Part shown: positions 30,652 to 38,878 of the stretch, piece by piece
Numbering within the stretch: the first letter of the stretch is position 1
Layout of the letters: each line of letters starts with the position of its first letter
Source: Psychrobacter vallis
Lineage (GTDB): Bacteria > Pseudomonadota > Gammaproteobacteria > Pseudomonadales > Moraxellaceae
Direction of reading: 5' to 3'
NCBI RefSeq assembly: GCF_904846715.1
Contig: NZ_CAJHBU010000023.1
Location: forward strand, 1 to 56,563
DNA length: 56,563 nt
Program-made: the position numbers and the translations under genes
The notes under the pieces: generated by a model
Told to the model about the DNA's origin: nothing
What the model saw: only the letters and a program-made list of their open reading frames with translations
The model's database searches: none

Positions 30652-31446
30652 ATGAAAAAGCTTATGACTGGATCGCGATTTGTAAAAATGGCATTGATTG
30701 GCACTATGACAGCAGCAACGTTAACGATAGTGGGTTGTGCAACGAAACCTACTTATCAGTCACCCAATCAAGCTGGGCCAAAGATTATTACTAATGCTCA
30801 AGGTATTCCTAACTATCATCGCGTACAACGCGGGGATACGGTCAGTCAAATTGCTGAGCGCTATCGTATCAATTACCGTCAAATTGGTGCGCTCAATGGC
30901 TTAGACAGTAAATATACCATTTATAGCGGTCAATGGCTGAAGCTATGGCAAGGTACCTCCGCGACGAGCGCTAATGATAATCGCTATAATACCGCTTCAC
31001 CAACAGTGTCACAGCCAACCTATACGCCTCCTGTGACTGGCTCATCAAGCCCTGCATACGAAGTGACTGCCAATGCAACTTCAGGTTATGAATACCCAAG
31101 CCGCAACCAAGTGACTCGCAATTTTGATGCCGCTGCTGGCACGATGGGTATGCGGTTTGCTGGTAACGTGGGTGATCCAGTGCTTGCCAGTCAATCTGGA
31201 ACGGTGCTTTACTCAGGCAATGGTTTGCCAGAATATGGCAACCTCATTATGGTTCGCCATAGCGATAATTATATCACGGCCTATGCTCACAATAGCCAGC
31301 TGCTCGTCAAAGAAGGCGACACGGTACAACGAGGTCAGCGTATCGCAAATATGGGCAGCAGTGGCCAAACAGACCAAGTGGGCTTAGAGTTTCAAGTGCG
31401 CTTAAATGGCAATCCTATTGATCCACGCGCGGTACTGGGTCGTTAA
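30652..31446 (+). CDS. nlpD: NlpD-like lipoprotein (LysM + degenerate M23)
   Basis: This is a ~264-residue lipoprotein with a signal ending in the lipobox TIVGC, one LysM domain (HRVQRGDTVSQIAERYRIN, near residue 60) and a C-terminal LytM/M23 fold. The zinc ligands of active M23 enzymes are missing: the first His/Asp region reads MRFAGNVGDP and the HxH motif is replaced by LEFQVR. Like E. coli NlpD it is therefore probably an amidase activator at the septum, not a hydrolase. ATG 30652 has TAGGAAA about 6 nt upstream; GTG 30622 has an AAGGAG only 3 nt away and is less likely. Confidence 0.88.
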   Translation: MKKLMTGSRFVKMALIGTMTAATLTIVGCATKPTYQSPNQAGPKIITNAQGIPNYHRVQRGDTVSQIAERYRINYRQIGALNGLDSKYTIYSGQWLKLWQGTSATSANDNRYNTASPTVSQPTYTPPVTGSSSPAYEVTANATSGYEYPSRNQVTRNFDAAAGTMGMRFAGNVGDPVLASQSGTVLYSGNGLPEYGNLIMVRHSDNYITAYAHNSQLLVKEGDTVQRGQRIANMGSSGQTDQVGLEFQVRLNGNPIDPRAVLGR

Positions 31447-31542
31447 ACCTGAGGCAATTTTTTTATTTGCTTGGCTGCTTTTTTTGCTTTATCAAAACTG
31501 CTTTGTTTGAGCGATTTCACTTATTCACACCTGAGACTTTTT

Positions 31543-32847
31543 ATGATGTTAAAAAAACACTATATTGCCCTTTTTCCTGCCCTAGTAATGGTCGGGTGTA
31601 CGAGCCAACAGGCCATGCAAAAGCAGAGCAAACCTGTTCGTCAAGGCAACGTTGAGATTACGCAAACCCAAACAATCCAAGTGAAACCAACGCCGCGTCC
31701 CGTAGTCAAGCCGCAGCCAGTAGCCAAGCCAAGCTATAACAGTTTTTCTGATTGGAAGTCAGACTTTTCTATGCGAGCGATTTCGTCAGGTTACGATGCC
31801 GCCACCATTCGCCGTCTTCTCGATTCAGCTTACCTCAATCAGCAGGTTATCTCTTTAGACTCAGGACAGCCAGAATTTTCTAAAATGCCTTGGGAGTATG
31901 TTGATTCTGCTGTATCAGACGGTCGAGTAAGCACCGGTAAGCGCAAGTTTGCCGAGCAGCGCGCCTTTTTATCACAGTTAGAATCACAATATGGCGTTAA
32001 TGCAGAAATAATCGCGGCGATTTGGGGTATGGAATCTTCATACGGTGTGGTGACGGGTAATAGCAGTATTCCAAGCTCTCTTGCAAGTTTGGCTTATGAC
32101 GGTCGTCGTCAAGAGTTTGCAGAAACCCAGCTATTATCGCTCGCCACATTATTACAGCGTGGAGATGTGTCTTGGTCACAGCTTGATGGCTCTTGGGCGG
32201 GCGGCATGGGGCAGACGCAGTTTATCCCTGATACGTGGCTCAAACAAGGCGTAGATGGCGATGGTAACGGTCATCGCAATCCGTGGGCAACGGGTGATGC
32301 TTTGGCATCTACTGCCAACTACCTGAGTAACTCAGGCTGGGTTCGTGGTTTAGCACCATTTTATGAAGTGACTGTGCCTGCTTCATTCGATTATTCAGTG
32401 GCGGGCAGTAAACAACCTGCGGCTAGATGGGCCGCTTTGGGTGTGGATACGATAGCCGATGTCTACTTGGATGCCAATACACAGATGGAGTTGTGGTTGC
32501 CTGCTGGCAAGGACGGTCCAGTGCTACTGCTCAGCCCAAACTTTGATGCCATCAAGGTTTATAACAATTCTTCAAGTTATGCGCTAGGTGTCAGTTTATT
32601 GGGTAAAGCACTTGCTGGGCAAGGTGGGTTACAGAAATCATGGCCGCGTTATGAGCGTCCATTGTCGACCGCTCAAGTGCGCAATTTGCAGCAGCGTTTG
32701 ACCAGCTCAGGTTATGATACAAAGGGCGCCGATGGTATTGTGGGGACTAATACACGCATGGCGTTTCAGCGCTGGCAAGCAGATAATGGCCAAACTCCAG
32801 ACGGTTTTATCACTCAGCGTAGTGCCTCATCATTAGCATCGTGGTGA
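31543..32847 (+). CDS. Lytic murein transglycosylase, MltB family
   Basis: This ~435-residue lipoprotein has a signal ending MVGC, a proline-rich linker and a transglycosylase domain of the MltB/SLT_2 type, whose catalytic Glu is in AAIWGMESSYG. The family segment GSWAGGMGQTQFIPDTWL follows. A C-terminal PG_binding_1 domain (VRNLQQRLTSSGYDTKGADG and GTNTRMAFQRWQ) is present. It cleaves the MurNAc-GlcNAc bond with formation of 1,6-anhydroMurNAc. The frame extends upstream to a TTG at 31471, but the lipoprotein signal begins at ATG 31543 (or 31546). It takes the place where rpoS lies in many gammaproteobacteria. Confidence 0.9.
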   Translation: MMLKKHYIALFPALVMVGCTSQQAMQKQSKPVRQGNVEITQTQTIQVKPTPRPVVKPQPVAKPSYNSFSDWKSDFSMRAISSGYDAATIRRLLDSAYLNQQVISLDSGQPEFSKMPWEYVDSAVSDGRVSTGKRKFAEQRAFLSQLESQYGVNAEIIAAIWGMESSYGVVTGNSSIPSSLASLAYDGRRQEFAETQLLSLATLLQRGDVSWSQLDGSWAGGMGQTQFIPDTWLKQGVDGDGNGHRNPWATGDALASTANYLSNSGWVRGLAPFYEVTVPASFDYSVAGSKQPAARWAALGVDTIADVYLDANTQMELWLPAGKDGPVLLLSPNFDAIKVYNNSSSYALGVSLLGKALAGQGGLQKSWPRYERPLSTAQVRNLQQRLTSSGYDTKGADGIVGTNTRMAFQRWQADNGQTPDGFITQRSASSLASW

Positions 32848-32952
32848 AATAGATTTTTGGCATTATTGTTCGGTCATTTATGCTTGTAATGAGCCGTTTT
32901 ATGTAAGTTTTTTAGCTTCTATTATTGAGACGATCCTCTTAATAAGTACAAC

Positions 32953-32983
32953 AAAAAAGCACCTTGTCGAGGTGCTTTTTTGC
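32953..32983 (+). terminator. Rho-independent terminator after the lytic transglycosylase
   Basis: AAAAAAGCACCT pairs with AGGTGCTTTTTT around a short TGTCG-type loop. The next 185 bp to moeA is AT-rich with no supported gene and should contain the moeA promoter. Confidence 0.88.
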
Positions 32984-33168
32984 TTTATGATATTCTTGCT
33001 TTGTTAATATTTACCAAAACTATAAAAAAGAAAACTTACTGTGTCAAACTTTACGATAGGGTATTGGTACAAGAAAATTTATAGTATGAGTGATAAACTC
33101 TAGGTAAGGTGTTTTTGAATACGAATAATTAAAACGACTAATAACTAAGACGATTAAAAGAGTGTCCT

Positions 33169-34464
33169 ATGATTACCATGGAAGAATTGCAGTTTGCAAT
33201 AAAGCAACGTATAGATGACTATAATAATAATGATTTTTCGCTAAAAAAGAGAGTGGTCGCTACCTTTGATTTGCTAGCAAGCCGTAACCAAATATTGGCT
33301 CAAGATATCGCTTCACCGTTTGATGTGCCAAGACAAAACGTATCGGCGATGGATGGTTATGCCATTAATCGAGGTAGCGAGCTGGCAAAAGACAGTGTGA
33401 TCGAAATCATTGGAGAGTCACAAGCGGGTAGTGCTTACACAGGGAAGATGGTAGCGGGGCAGGGCGTACGTATCTTTACCGGCGCAGTGGTACCAGATAG
33501 CTGCGATAGCGTTATCATGCAAGAAAACACCAATTTTTCTGAGATTAGAGACACGCTTGATAAATCACAACCTTATTCAATCACCTTAAAACAAGCCGCT
33601 CAAATCGATGACAATATCCGTAAACAAGGTGAAGAAATTGAGGCGGGCGAAGCGATTTTGTCAGCAGGAAAACGTCTCAATCCTACGGATATCAGCTTAC
33701 TGGCAAATTTAGGCGTTAGCCAAGTTAAAGTGTTTGAGCCACTGACCGTAGGCATATTAGCGACGGGTGATGAGCTCGTCGCCATCGGTCATGAGCTGAC
33801 AAGTTTGGCGCAAATATACAACTCCAATACGCCAACGCTTAAAAGCCTACTGTCACACTTACCGATCAATATCCGCGACTACGGCATCATTCCTGACAAT
33901 TTAGAGAAGACGATGATCGCTGTGAATGAAGCTATGCAGGATTGCGATGTGCTGATTTCAACGGCTGGAGTATCTGTCGGTGACTATGACTTTTTGACCA
34001 CAGTCATTGAGCAGCTAGGACAGATCAATCATTATAAAGTGGCGATGAAACCCGGCAAGCCTTTCGTGTTCGGTGAGTTAAATAAAGGAATCGATAAGCC
34101 CGTGTTGTACTTTGGGTTACCGGGCAATCCGCTGTCTACGGTAGTTGGCGCATTACAATTTGTGATACCAGCACTGTGGCAGATGTCAGGTGCGACAGTG
34201 GCGGAGCAGCCCATACAGCTGAGCCTTAAAGCCGCGCTCATTAATAATATTAAAAAATCAGTCGGGCGTAAAGATTTCCAGCGTGGGTTTTTGTCACAAA
34301 ACGCAGCAGGTAGTTATCAAGTCGAATGTTTCTCGGGCCAGCAGTCGCATCGAATCAAGCAGCTTAGCCGTGCTAATTGCTTTGTCGTTTTAGACAAAGA
34401 CAGTGGCAATGTTTCGGCAAACAGTATGGTGACGGTACAACCTTTTCCTTGGTTATACGCGTAA
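33169..34464 (+). CDS. moeA: Molybdopterin molybdenumtransferase MoeA
   Basis: This 431-residue cytosolic enzyme inserts molybdate into adenylylated molybdopterin. The order of domains is complete: an N-terminal part with VSAMDGYAI (near residue 56), the MoCF_biosynth domain with LATGDEL (near 200), SNTPTL, STAGVSVGDYDF (near 263) and KPGKPFVFG (near 290), FGLPGNPLSTV (near 319), and the small C-terminal domain IV. Several residues in the N-terminal hinge (KQRIDDYNNNDFSLKK) are unusual. It opens a nine-gene molybdenum block but is separated from moaA by a repeat-containing gap. Confidence 0.93.
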   Translation: MITMEELQFAIKQRIDDYNNNDFSLKKRVVATFDLLASRNQILAQDIASPFDVPRQNVSAMDGYAINRGSELAKDSVIEIIGESQAGSAYTGKMVAGQGVRIFTGAVVPDSCDSVIMQENTNFSEIRDTLDKSQPYSITLKQAAQIDDNIRKQGEEIEAGEAILSAGKRLNPTDISLLANLGVSQVKVFEPLTVGILATGDELVAIGHELTSLAQIYNSNTPTLKSLLSHLPINIRDYGIIPDNLEKTMIAVNEAMQDCDVLISTAGVSVGDYDFLTTVIEQLGQINHYKVAMKPGKPFVFGELNKGIDKPVLYFGLPGNPLSTVVGALQFVIPALWQMSGATVAEQPIQLSLKAALINNIKKSVGRKDFQRGFLSQNAAGSYQVECFSGQQSHRIKQLSRANCFVVLDKDSGNVSANSMVTVQPFPWLYA

Positions 34465-34600
34465 TCTATCGTTTGCCAATTTACTATAAGATGACTACAG
34501 AAAAACGGAAAACCAACCTTAAAATGGTAGGTTAAACCTGAATAATAAAGTAATGCTGATATAGTCAATCTAGAATGAAAATGGTACATGCGTTCATTAT

Positions 34601-34677
34601 GTTCTACTGGTATAAATTTTCCTCGCTGGCTGTTCGCAAGCGTGACAGATTCTTCATAAAATTCACAACAGCAGAAC
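34601..34677 (+). repeat. Palindromic intergenic repeat, copy D (degenerate)
   Basis: The ends GTTCTACTGG and CAGCAGAAC are nearly complementary, and the left half GGTATAAATTTTCCTCGCTGGCTG follows the family consensus. The core is diverged. It lies in the moeA-moaA gap, 56 bp before moaA. Confidence 0.6.
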
Positions 34678-34732
34678 CGTAACAGTTTTAAAGTGGACCA
34701 ATTATAACAAGTGATACTAATGGCAATAAGAT

Positions 34733-35833
34733 ATGAGTGATGACAACTTTGAAATAGGCAGTGCCCAACGGTATTTGCCTACATCCATGCTTGATACATT
34801 CGATGGTTATAGATCGTCGTCTGTAGTCGCGCCTACAGAGCAAGCCGTCCAACACTATGAGCCTTTGACCGACGGATTTGCCCGTCGTCTGACGTATCTG
34901 CGTCTATCCATTACTGATTTCTGTAACTTTCGCTGTGAATACTGCCTCCCAAATGGCTACCAAGGCAAGCGCCCTGATGACGAGCTGAGCGTTCCTGAAA
35001 TTGCCACCTTGATACGTGGGTTTGCTCAAGTAGGCACCAAGAAAGTCAGAATCACTGGCGGTGAACCTTCCATTCGCCGTGATGTCGTCGAAATCATTGA
35101 AACCATCAAACAAACCAAAGGCATCGAAACCGTGGCCATGACCAGCAACGGCTATAAGCTTGGCAAACATTTGGTCAGTTGGCAAGCAGCCGGATTGGAT
35201 CAACTTAACATTAGCATGGACAGCTTTGATGCTGAGACCTTTCACAAAATGACAGGCTTTGATACGTTGCCGCAGTTATTGATGGATATGGACACTCTAT
35301 TAGCAACCACAGATATCAAACTCAAAATCAACAGCATCTTAATGGCAGAAACCGCCTTTAAAAACCTGATAGATGCCATCGACTACGTGAAAGACAGACC
35401 CGTCACTTATCGGTTTATTGAGTTTATGCAGACCAGTGACAACAGTGAGTTGTTTTTTGCCCAGCATGCTCAGTCTGATAGTATCATCGACTATCTACTA
35501 GAACATGGCTGGCAGCCACATGAACGAGGCAGCTCTGACGGTCCGGCAGTAGAGTATAGTCATCCGAATTACCTAGGCCGCATCGGTATGATTGCCCCGT
35601 ATGCCGCGCACTTCTGCGATACGTGTAATCGTCTGCGGGTGAGCAGTCAGGGCAAAGTACATCTGTGTTTGTTCGATCAAGGCAATTATGATATTCGTCA
35701 GTATTTACAGCAAAATGATACTGAAGGATTGGTCAATACTTTACACAGTTTTATGCCGATCAAGCCTGAACATCATCATTTGCATGATTCTGATAGTGGC
35801 ATCATGCACAATTTATCCATCATTGGTGGTTAG
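34733..35833 (+). CDS. moaA: GTP 3',8-cyclase MoaA
   Basis: This 366-residue radical SAM enzyme converts GTP to 3',8-cyclo-GTP, the first step of molybdenum cofactor synthesis. The N-terminal 4Fe-4S ligands are in DFCNFRCEYCLP (near residue 62) and the C-terminal cluster ligands in FCDTCNRLRVSSQGKVHLCL (near 288). RITGGEPSIRRD (near 107) and the C-terminal Gly-Gly tail needed for activity are present. The first ~45 residues precede the usual start region (RRLTYLRLSITD), so the protein has an N-terminal extension or a later true start. It leads moaA-moaB-mobA-moaC. Confidence 0.95.
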   Translation: MSDDNFEIGSAQRYLPTSMLDTFDGYRSSSVVAPTEQAVQHYEPLTDGFARRLTYLRLSITDFCNFRCEYCLPNGYQGKRPDDELSVPEIATLIRGFAQVGTKKVRITGGEPSIRRDVVEIIETIKQTKGIETVAMTSNGYKLGKHLVSWQAAGLDQLNISMDSFDAETFHKMTGFDTLPQLLMDMDTLLATTDIKLKINSILMAETAFKNLIDAIDYVKDRPVTYRFIEFMQTSDNSELFFAQHAQSDSIIDYLLEHGWQPHERGSSDGPAVEYSHPNYLGRIGMIAPYAAHFCDTCNRLRVSSQGKVHLCLFDQGNYDIRQYLQQNDTEGLVNTLHSFMPIKPEHHHLHDSDSGIMHNLSIIGG

Positions 35834-35924
35834 GCGGATTGACCAGTCTGATGTTTTATTTTTAGCTATAAAAAACAATAGCCAGCATATTTTTACTGAA
35901 TAAGAACTCTATCAAGGAAACTTT

Positions 35925-36461
35925 ATGAGCAAGCCCGCTGCAACATTTATCCCTCTTAATATCGCTGTATTGACCGTGTCTGACAGTCGCACGCTCGCAG
36001 AGGATACTTCGGGACAATACTTAGCAGATAGCTTAACGGAAGCAGGGCATCATCTAGCAGATCGTAAGTTGATTACCGATGATATTTACCAAATAAGAGC
36101 AGTCATCAGTGGTTGGATTGCAGATCCCAGCGTTCATGCGGTAATAACAACTGGTGGTACAGGATTCTTTATCAGGGATAGCATGCCGGAAGCAGTGAAA
36201 GTCTTGTTTGATAAGTCCATTGATGGCTTTGGTGAGATGTTTCGGTTAATCTCAAAAGACGAGATTGGCATGTCAACCGTGCAATCAAGAGCAGTTGCTG
36301 GCATGGCGAATGGTACGGGTATATTTTGCTTACCGGGTTCCTCTGGTGCTTGCCGTACAGGTTGGACAAAAATCTTAAAAGAGCAGTTTGATAGCCGTAC
36401 TCGTCCGTGTAATTTTGTACCACATTTTATGGCACAAAATCCTAGCCATGACCATGACTGA
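35925..36461 (+). CDS. moaB: Molybdenum cofactor biosynthesis protein MoaB
   Basis: This 178-residue protein has the MoCF_biosynth fold of the MoaB/MogA family. It shows the N-terminal LTVSDSRT, ITTGGTGFF..PEAVK near residue 72 and PGSSGACRTGWTKIL near 141 leading to RPCNFVPH. These proteins adenylylate molybdopterin before MoeA acts, or act as non-essential homologues of MogA. No separate mogA is present in the window, so MoaB may do this step here. An AAGGA precedes the ATG. It overlaps the start region of mobA by 8-14 bp. Confidence 0.92.
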   Translation: MSKPAATFIPLNIAVLTVSDSRTLAEDTSGQYLADSLTEAGHHLADRKLITDDIYQIRAVISGWIADPSVHAVITTGGTGFFIRDSMPEAVKVLFDKSIDGFGEMFRLISKDEIGMSTVQSRAVAGMANGTGIFCLPGSSGACRTGWTKILKEQFDSRTRPCNFVPHFMAQNPSHDHD

Positions 36462-37149
36462 ATGCTCAATATCTCTAGATAGTTTGGCAGGAGTGGTGAT
36501 CTTAGCTGGCGGCGCGTCTAGACGAATGGGGATACCCAAAGCGACGCTTATTTTGCCGACAGGCGAGCATTTGCTAGATTATCATGTGCGGCATTCATTG
36601 AATTTGAATGTGCCCATTATGATTGCAGACAATGAGCGTGGCTTTGACGTCGATGCAGATCTCATTTTAAACAAGTCACAGTCGCCTGTTTCTTATATTT
36701 CTGACTATGGTGCTACTAATAGCGATGAGCAGATTAATACTGGTGGGGCATTGGTTGCGATTGAAGCCGCCTTGCAAGCACTGGTTAAATTGCACGACTC
36801 AGGCGCATCAGAAAATAAGCAATCATCGTGGCTGTTGGTTATTAGCTGTGACAGCTTGATACCAGCTACCGAGTTGTGGCAAAAGCTCCAGTCATCCATA
36901 ACGCAAGCGGCGGATAAACAAGTCATTTGCCTAACAGATAATCGTAATTTATATCCATTGTTAGGTATTTACCGAGTCAGTATTGAACCGGATTTAAGGG
37001 CATATATTGATAGTGGTCAGCGTAGAGTCATGTCATTTATCACGCCTATTGGGCAGTCTGTAGCATTTGCAAAACACTGGCAAGACTTGACCAATTTTAA
37101 TACGCCCACAGATTTTGCACGTGCTTGTGCGTCTTTAAACGATTTATAA
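36448..37149 (+). CDS. mobA: MobA-like molybdenum cofactor nucleotidyltransferase
   Basis: This ~233-residue NTP_transf_3 protein has the Rossmann-like nucleotidyltransferase loop LAGGASRRMGIPKATL near residue 16 and the FNTPTDF ending typical of MobA, which links GMP to molybdopterin to make the bis-MGD cofactor. The loop reads GIPKA, where E. coli MobA has GVDKG, so one residue is closer to MocA, the CMP-linking enzyme; the assignment between the two is not firm. An upstream ATG at 36388 is in frame, but ATG 36448 or 36454 fits the family, giving a short overlap with moaB. Confidence 0.8.
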   Translation: MTMTECSISLDSLAGVVILAGGASRRMGIPKATLILPTGEHLLDYHVRHSLNLNVPIMIADNERGFDVDADLILNKSQSPVSYISDYGATNSDEQINTGGALVAIEAALQALVKLHDSGASENKQSSWLLVISCDSLIPATELWQKLQSSITQAADKQVICLTDNRNLYPLLGIYRVSIEPDLRAYIDSGQRRVMSFITPIGQSVAFAKHWQDLTNFNTPTDFARACASLNDL

Positions 37150-37174
37150 AAAGAGTCATCGAGAGAAATTCTAC

Positions 37175-37696
37175 ATGAGTATTGATAGTCAAGAAACAAG
37201 TAGTCAGAAAATCAATCAATCAGCTTTATCGCATTTAGACAGTAATGGCGATATCACCATGGTTGATGTCAGTGGCAAGACCGCAACGACGCGAGAGGCT
37301 ACTGCTGTCGGACAAGTCCGCTTTCCTAGCGAGATTTATCAGCAAATCAAAGCCACTGATGGCATGACAAAAAAGGGCAGCATCACCCAAACAGCACACA
37401 TCGCAGGTATCATGGCCGCCAAGCGGACTCATGAGCTGATTCCACTTTGCCATCCACTGCCGTTAGATAAGATTAGTTTGACTTTTGCTTATGACGATGC
37501 TCTTAACAGCATTATCGTCAGTGCTATTGTCAAAGTCACGCATAAGACGGGCGTTGAGATGGAAGCATTAACCGCTGTTAGTGTCGCTTGCTTGACCATT
37601 TATGATATGACTAAAGCCTTATCCCATGACATCGTTATTGACGATATCCACCTAGTCAAAAAAACGGGTGGCAAGTCAAATTATCAGCATGCTTAA
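37175..37696 (+). CDS. moaC: Cyclic pyranopterin monophosphate synthase MoaC
   Basis: This 173-residue hexameric enzyme rearranges 3',8-cyclo-GTP to cyclic pyranopterin monophosphate. The motifs MVDVSGK (near residue 28), AAKRTHELIPLCHPLPL (near 84) and KTGVEMEALTAVSVACLTIYDM (near 127) are complete, including the catalytic Lys in the last segment. It is separated from mobA by 25 bp, so the two are probably cotranscribed. A MITE is inserted 48 bp downstream, between moaC and moaD. Confidence 0.95.
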   Translation: MSIDSQETSSQKINQSALSHLDSNGDITMVDVSGKTATTREATAVGQVRFPSEIYQQIKATDGMTKKGSITQTAHIAGIMAAKRTHELIPLCHPLPLDKISLTFAYDDALNSIIVSAIVKVTHKTGVEMEALTAVSVACLTIYDMTKALSHDIVIDDIHLVKKTGGKSNYQHA

Positions 37697-37744
37697 AGAC
37701 ACAAGGCGCTTCGTTTATAATTAGAAGCACGATGACTATCAAGC

Positions 37745-37917
37745 TAGGGCGTGTCCTCATTTTAAAAATGGTCATAAAAATGAGATAAATTGCCGTCAAA
37801 CAAGGAAAATAGCGCAAATAATATCGGGATATTAATCAGCTATTTGACAATGTTTGGCAAAATTTAGCCATTTTTAGCCCATTTAGATACAATCGCTTGA
37901 ATTGGGGACACGCCCTA
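37745..37917 (+). mobile_element. MITE with GGGCGTGTC ends, copy 2
   Basis: The ends GGGCGTGTCC and GGACACGCCC form a 10-bp inverted repeat with TA on both sides. The interior shares ATGAGATAAATTGC, AAACAAGGAAAA and AAAATTTAGCCATTTT with the element at 22856-23030, read in the opposite orientation. It contains no ORF and sits between moaC and moaD. An in-frame TTG inside its right end could extend the moaD frame but is not a credible start. Confidence 0.85.
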
Positions 37918-37944
37918 GACAGCCTGCAAAAAGCGGAGAGGTTT

Positions 37945-38226
37945 ATGAGTATTACGGAAGCAGACACAACAATCAAATCAACGATGAATATTAACGTCTT
38001 ATATTTTGCCAGCTTAGCGGATGAAGCCAAATGCCAACAAGAGACAGTCATAGTTCAGCAATCGACGTCACTAACTGACCTTTATGAACAGCTCTGTCAA
38101 AAGCATCGTTTTAGCCGTCCGCAGTCAGAGCTAAGAGTGGCGGTGAATGATTATTTTGTAAAATGGACAGATCCCATTGTTGATGGCGATAGTGTGGTGT
38201 TTATTACGCCAGTCGCGGGTGGTTAG
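37945..38226 (+). CDS. moaD: Molybdopterin synthase small subunit MoaD
   Basis: This 93-residue ubiquitin-like sulfur carrier donates sulfur to make molybdopterin. The beta-grasp pattern begins with INVLYFASLADEA and ends in the essential Gly-Gly (PVAGG), which becomes a thiocarboxylate. ATG 37945 has a GGAGAGG site about 3-8 nt upstream. It is 28 bp after the MITE, so its transcription must cross that element or start within or near it. The first ~12 residues precede the conserved part, so translation could also begin at ATG 37984. Confidence 0.9.
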   Translation: MSITEADTTIKSTMNINVLYFASLADEAKCQQETVIVQQSTSLTDLYEQLCQKHRFSRPQSELRVAVNDYFVKWTDPIVDGDSVVFITPVAGG

Positions 38227-38270
38227 TTTTAATATACTCAGTGTCAATAAAATCATTAAATAGATAGTTC

Positions 38271-38350
38271 TATGCTACTGAGACAAATTTTTCTCGCTTG
38301 CTGTGCCTTTGCAGACAGAGGCTTCAAAAAATTTATCTCAGTATCACGGT
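38271..38350 (+). repeat. Palindromic intergenic repeat, copy E
   Basis: This ~80-bp copy between moaD and moaE has ACTGAGA/TCTCAGT arms and the well-conserved core GCTTGCTGTGCC..CAGACAGAGGC. It is in the same orientation as copy A. Confidence 0.78.
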
Positions 38351-38386
38351 ATATGTTAAGCGAATCAACGATCAATAGAGAAAAAA

Positions 38387-38878
38387 ATGACAGATAACGT
38401 CCATAGCCATGCCATGACTATCAAGCGTAGTATTGATGAGGTATATGAAATCGCCGCCCGTGATGGCTTTGCGCTATTAGACATTGCCATTGATGAGAGT
38501 CGCCTTAAACACACTTTGGACGACGACAGTTGCGGCGCATTTGTGTGTTTTGAAGGCAGAGTACGCAATCATAATAATGCCACGAGCGTTGATCGTTTGA
38601 CTTACTATGGGTATGAAGATTTGGCTCTCAATCAAGGTCGCGCCATTATAGAAGAAGCCCAAAAGCGTTTTGAGATCACCCATGCCATTGCCATACATCG
38701 TATCGGTGCGTTAGAAATTGGAGATGTGGCCATATGGGTTGGTGTGGTTTCTGCCCATCGTTATCCCGCATTTGATGCTTGCCGCTGGATATTAGACACC
38801 ATTAAAGCAGATATTCCGGTGTGGAAGCAGGAGTATTATGAGGATGATTCCTCTAAATGGCTCAGCAATAATGGGTAA
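38387..38878 (+). CDS. moaE: Molybdopterin synthase large subunit MoaE
   Basis: This 163-residue catalytic subunit transfers two sulfurs from MoaD to cyclic pyranopterin. The family segments FVCFEGRVRNHNNA (near residue 48) and AHRYPAFDACRWILDTIK..PVWKQEYYED (near 121), including the catalytic lysines, are complete. The first ~25 residues are an N-terminal extension. It overlaps the modA start region by about 40 bp, indicating that synthesis and molybdate uptake genes share a transcript. Confidence 0.93.
   Translation: MTDNVHSHAMTIKRSIDEVYEIAARDGFALLDIAIDESRLKHTLDDDSCGAFVCFEGRVRNHNNATSVDRLTYYGYEDLALNQGRAIIEEAQKRFEITHAIAIHRIGALEIGDVAIWVGVVSAHRYPAFDACRWILDTIKADIPVWKQEYYEDDSSKWLSNNG

Noticed and set aside
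34465..34732. Molybdenum cofactor riboswitch upstream of moaA
   Set aside because: The leader is filled largely by a repeat element, and no Moco-RNA-like conserved structure was recognised.
37897..37944. Extended MoaD starting inside the MITE
   Set aside because: The TTG lies in the element's right end and the added residues are not MoaD-like; ATG 37945 has a good ribosome binding site.
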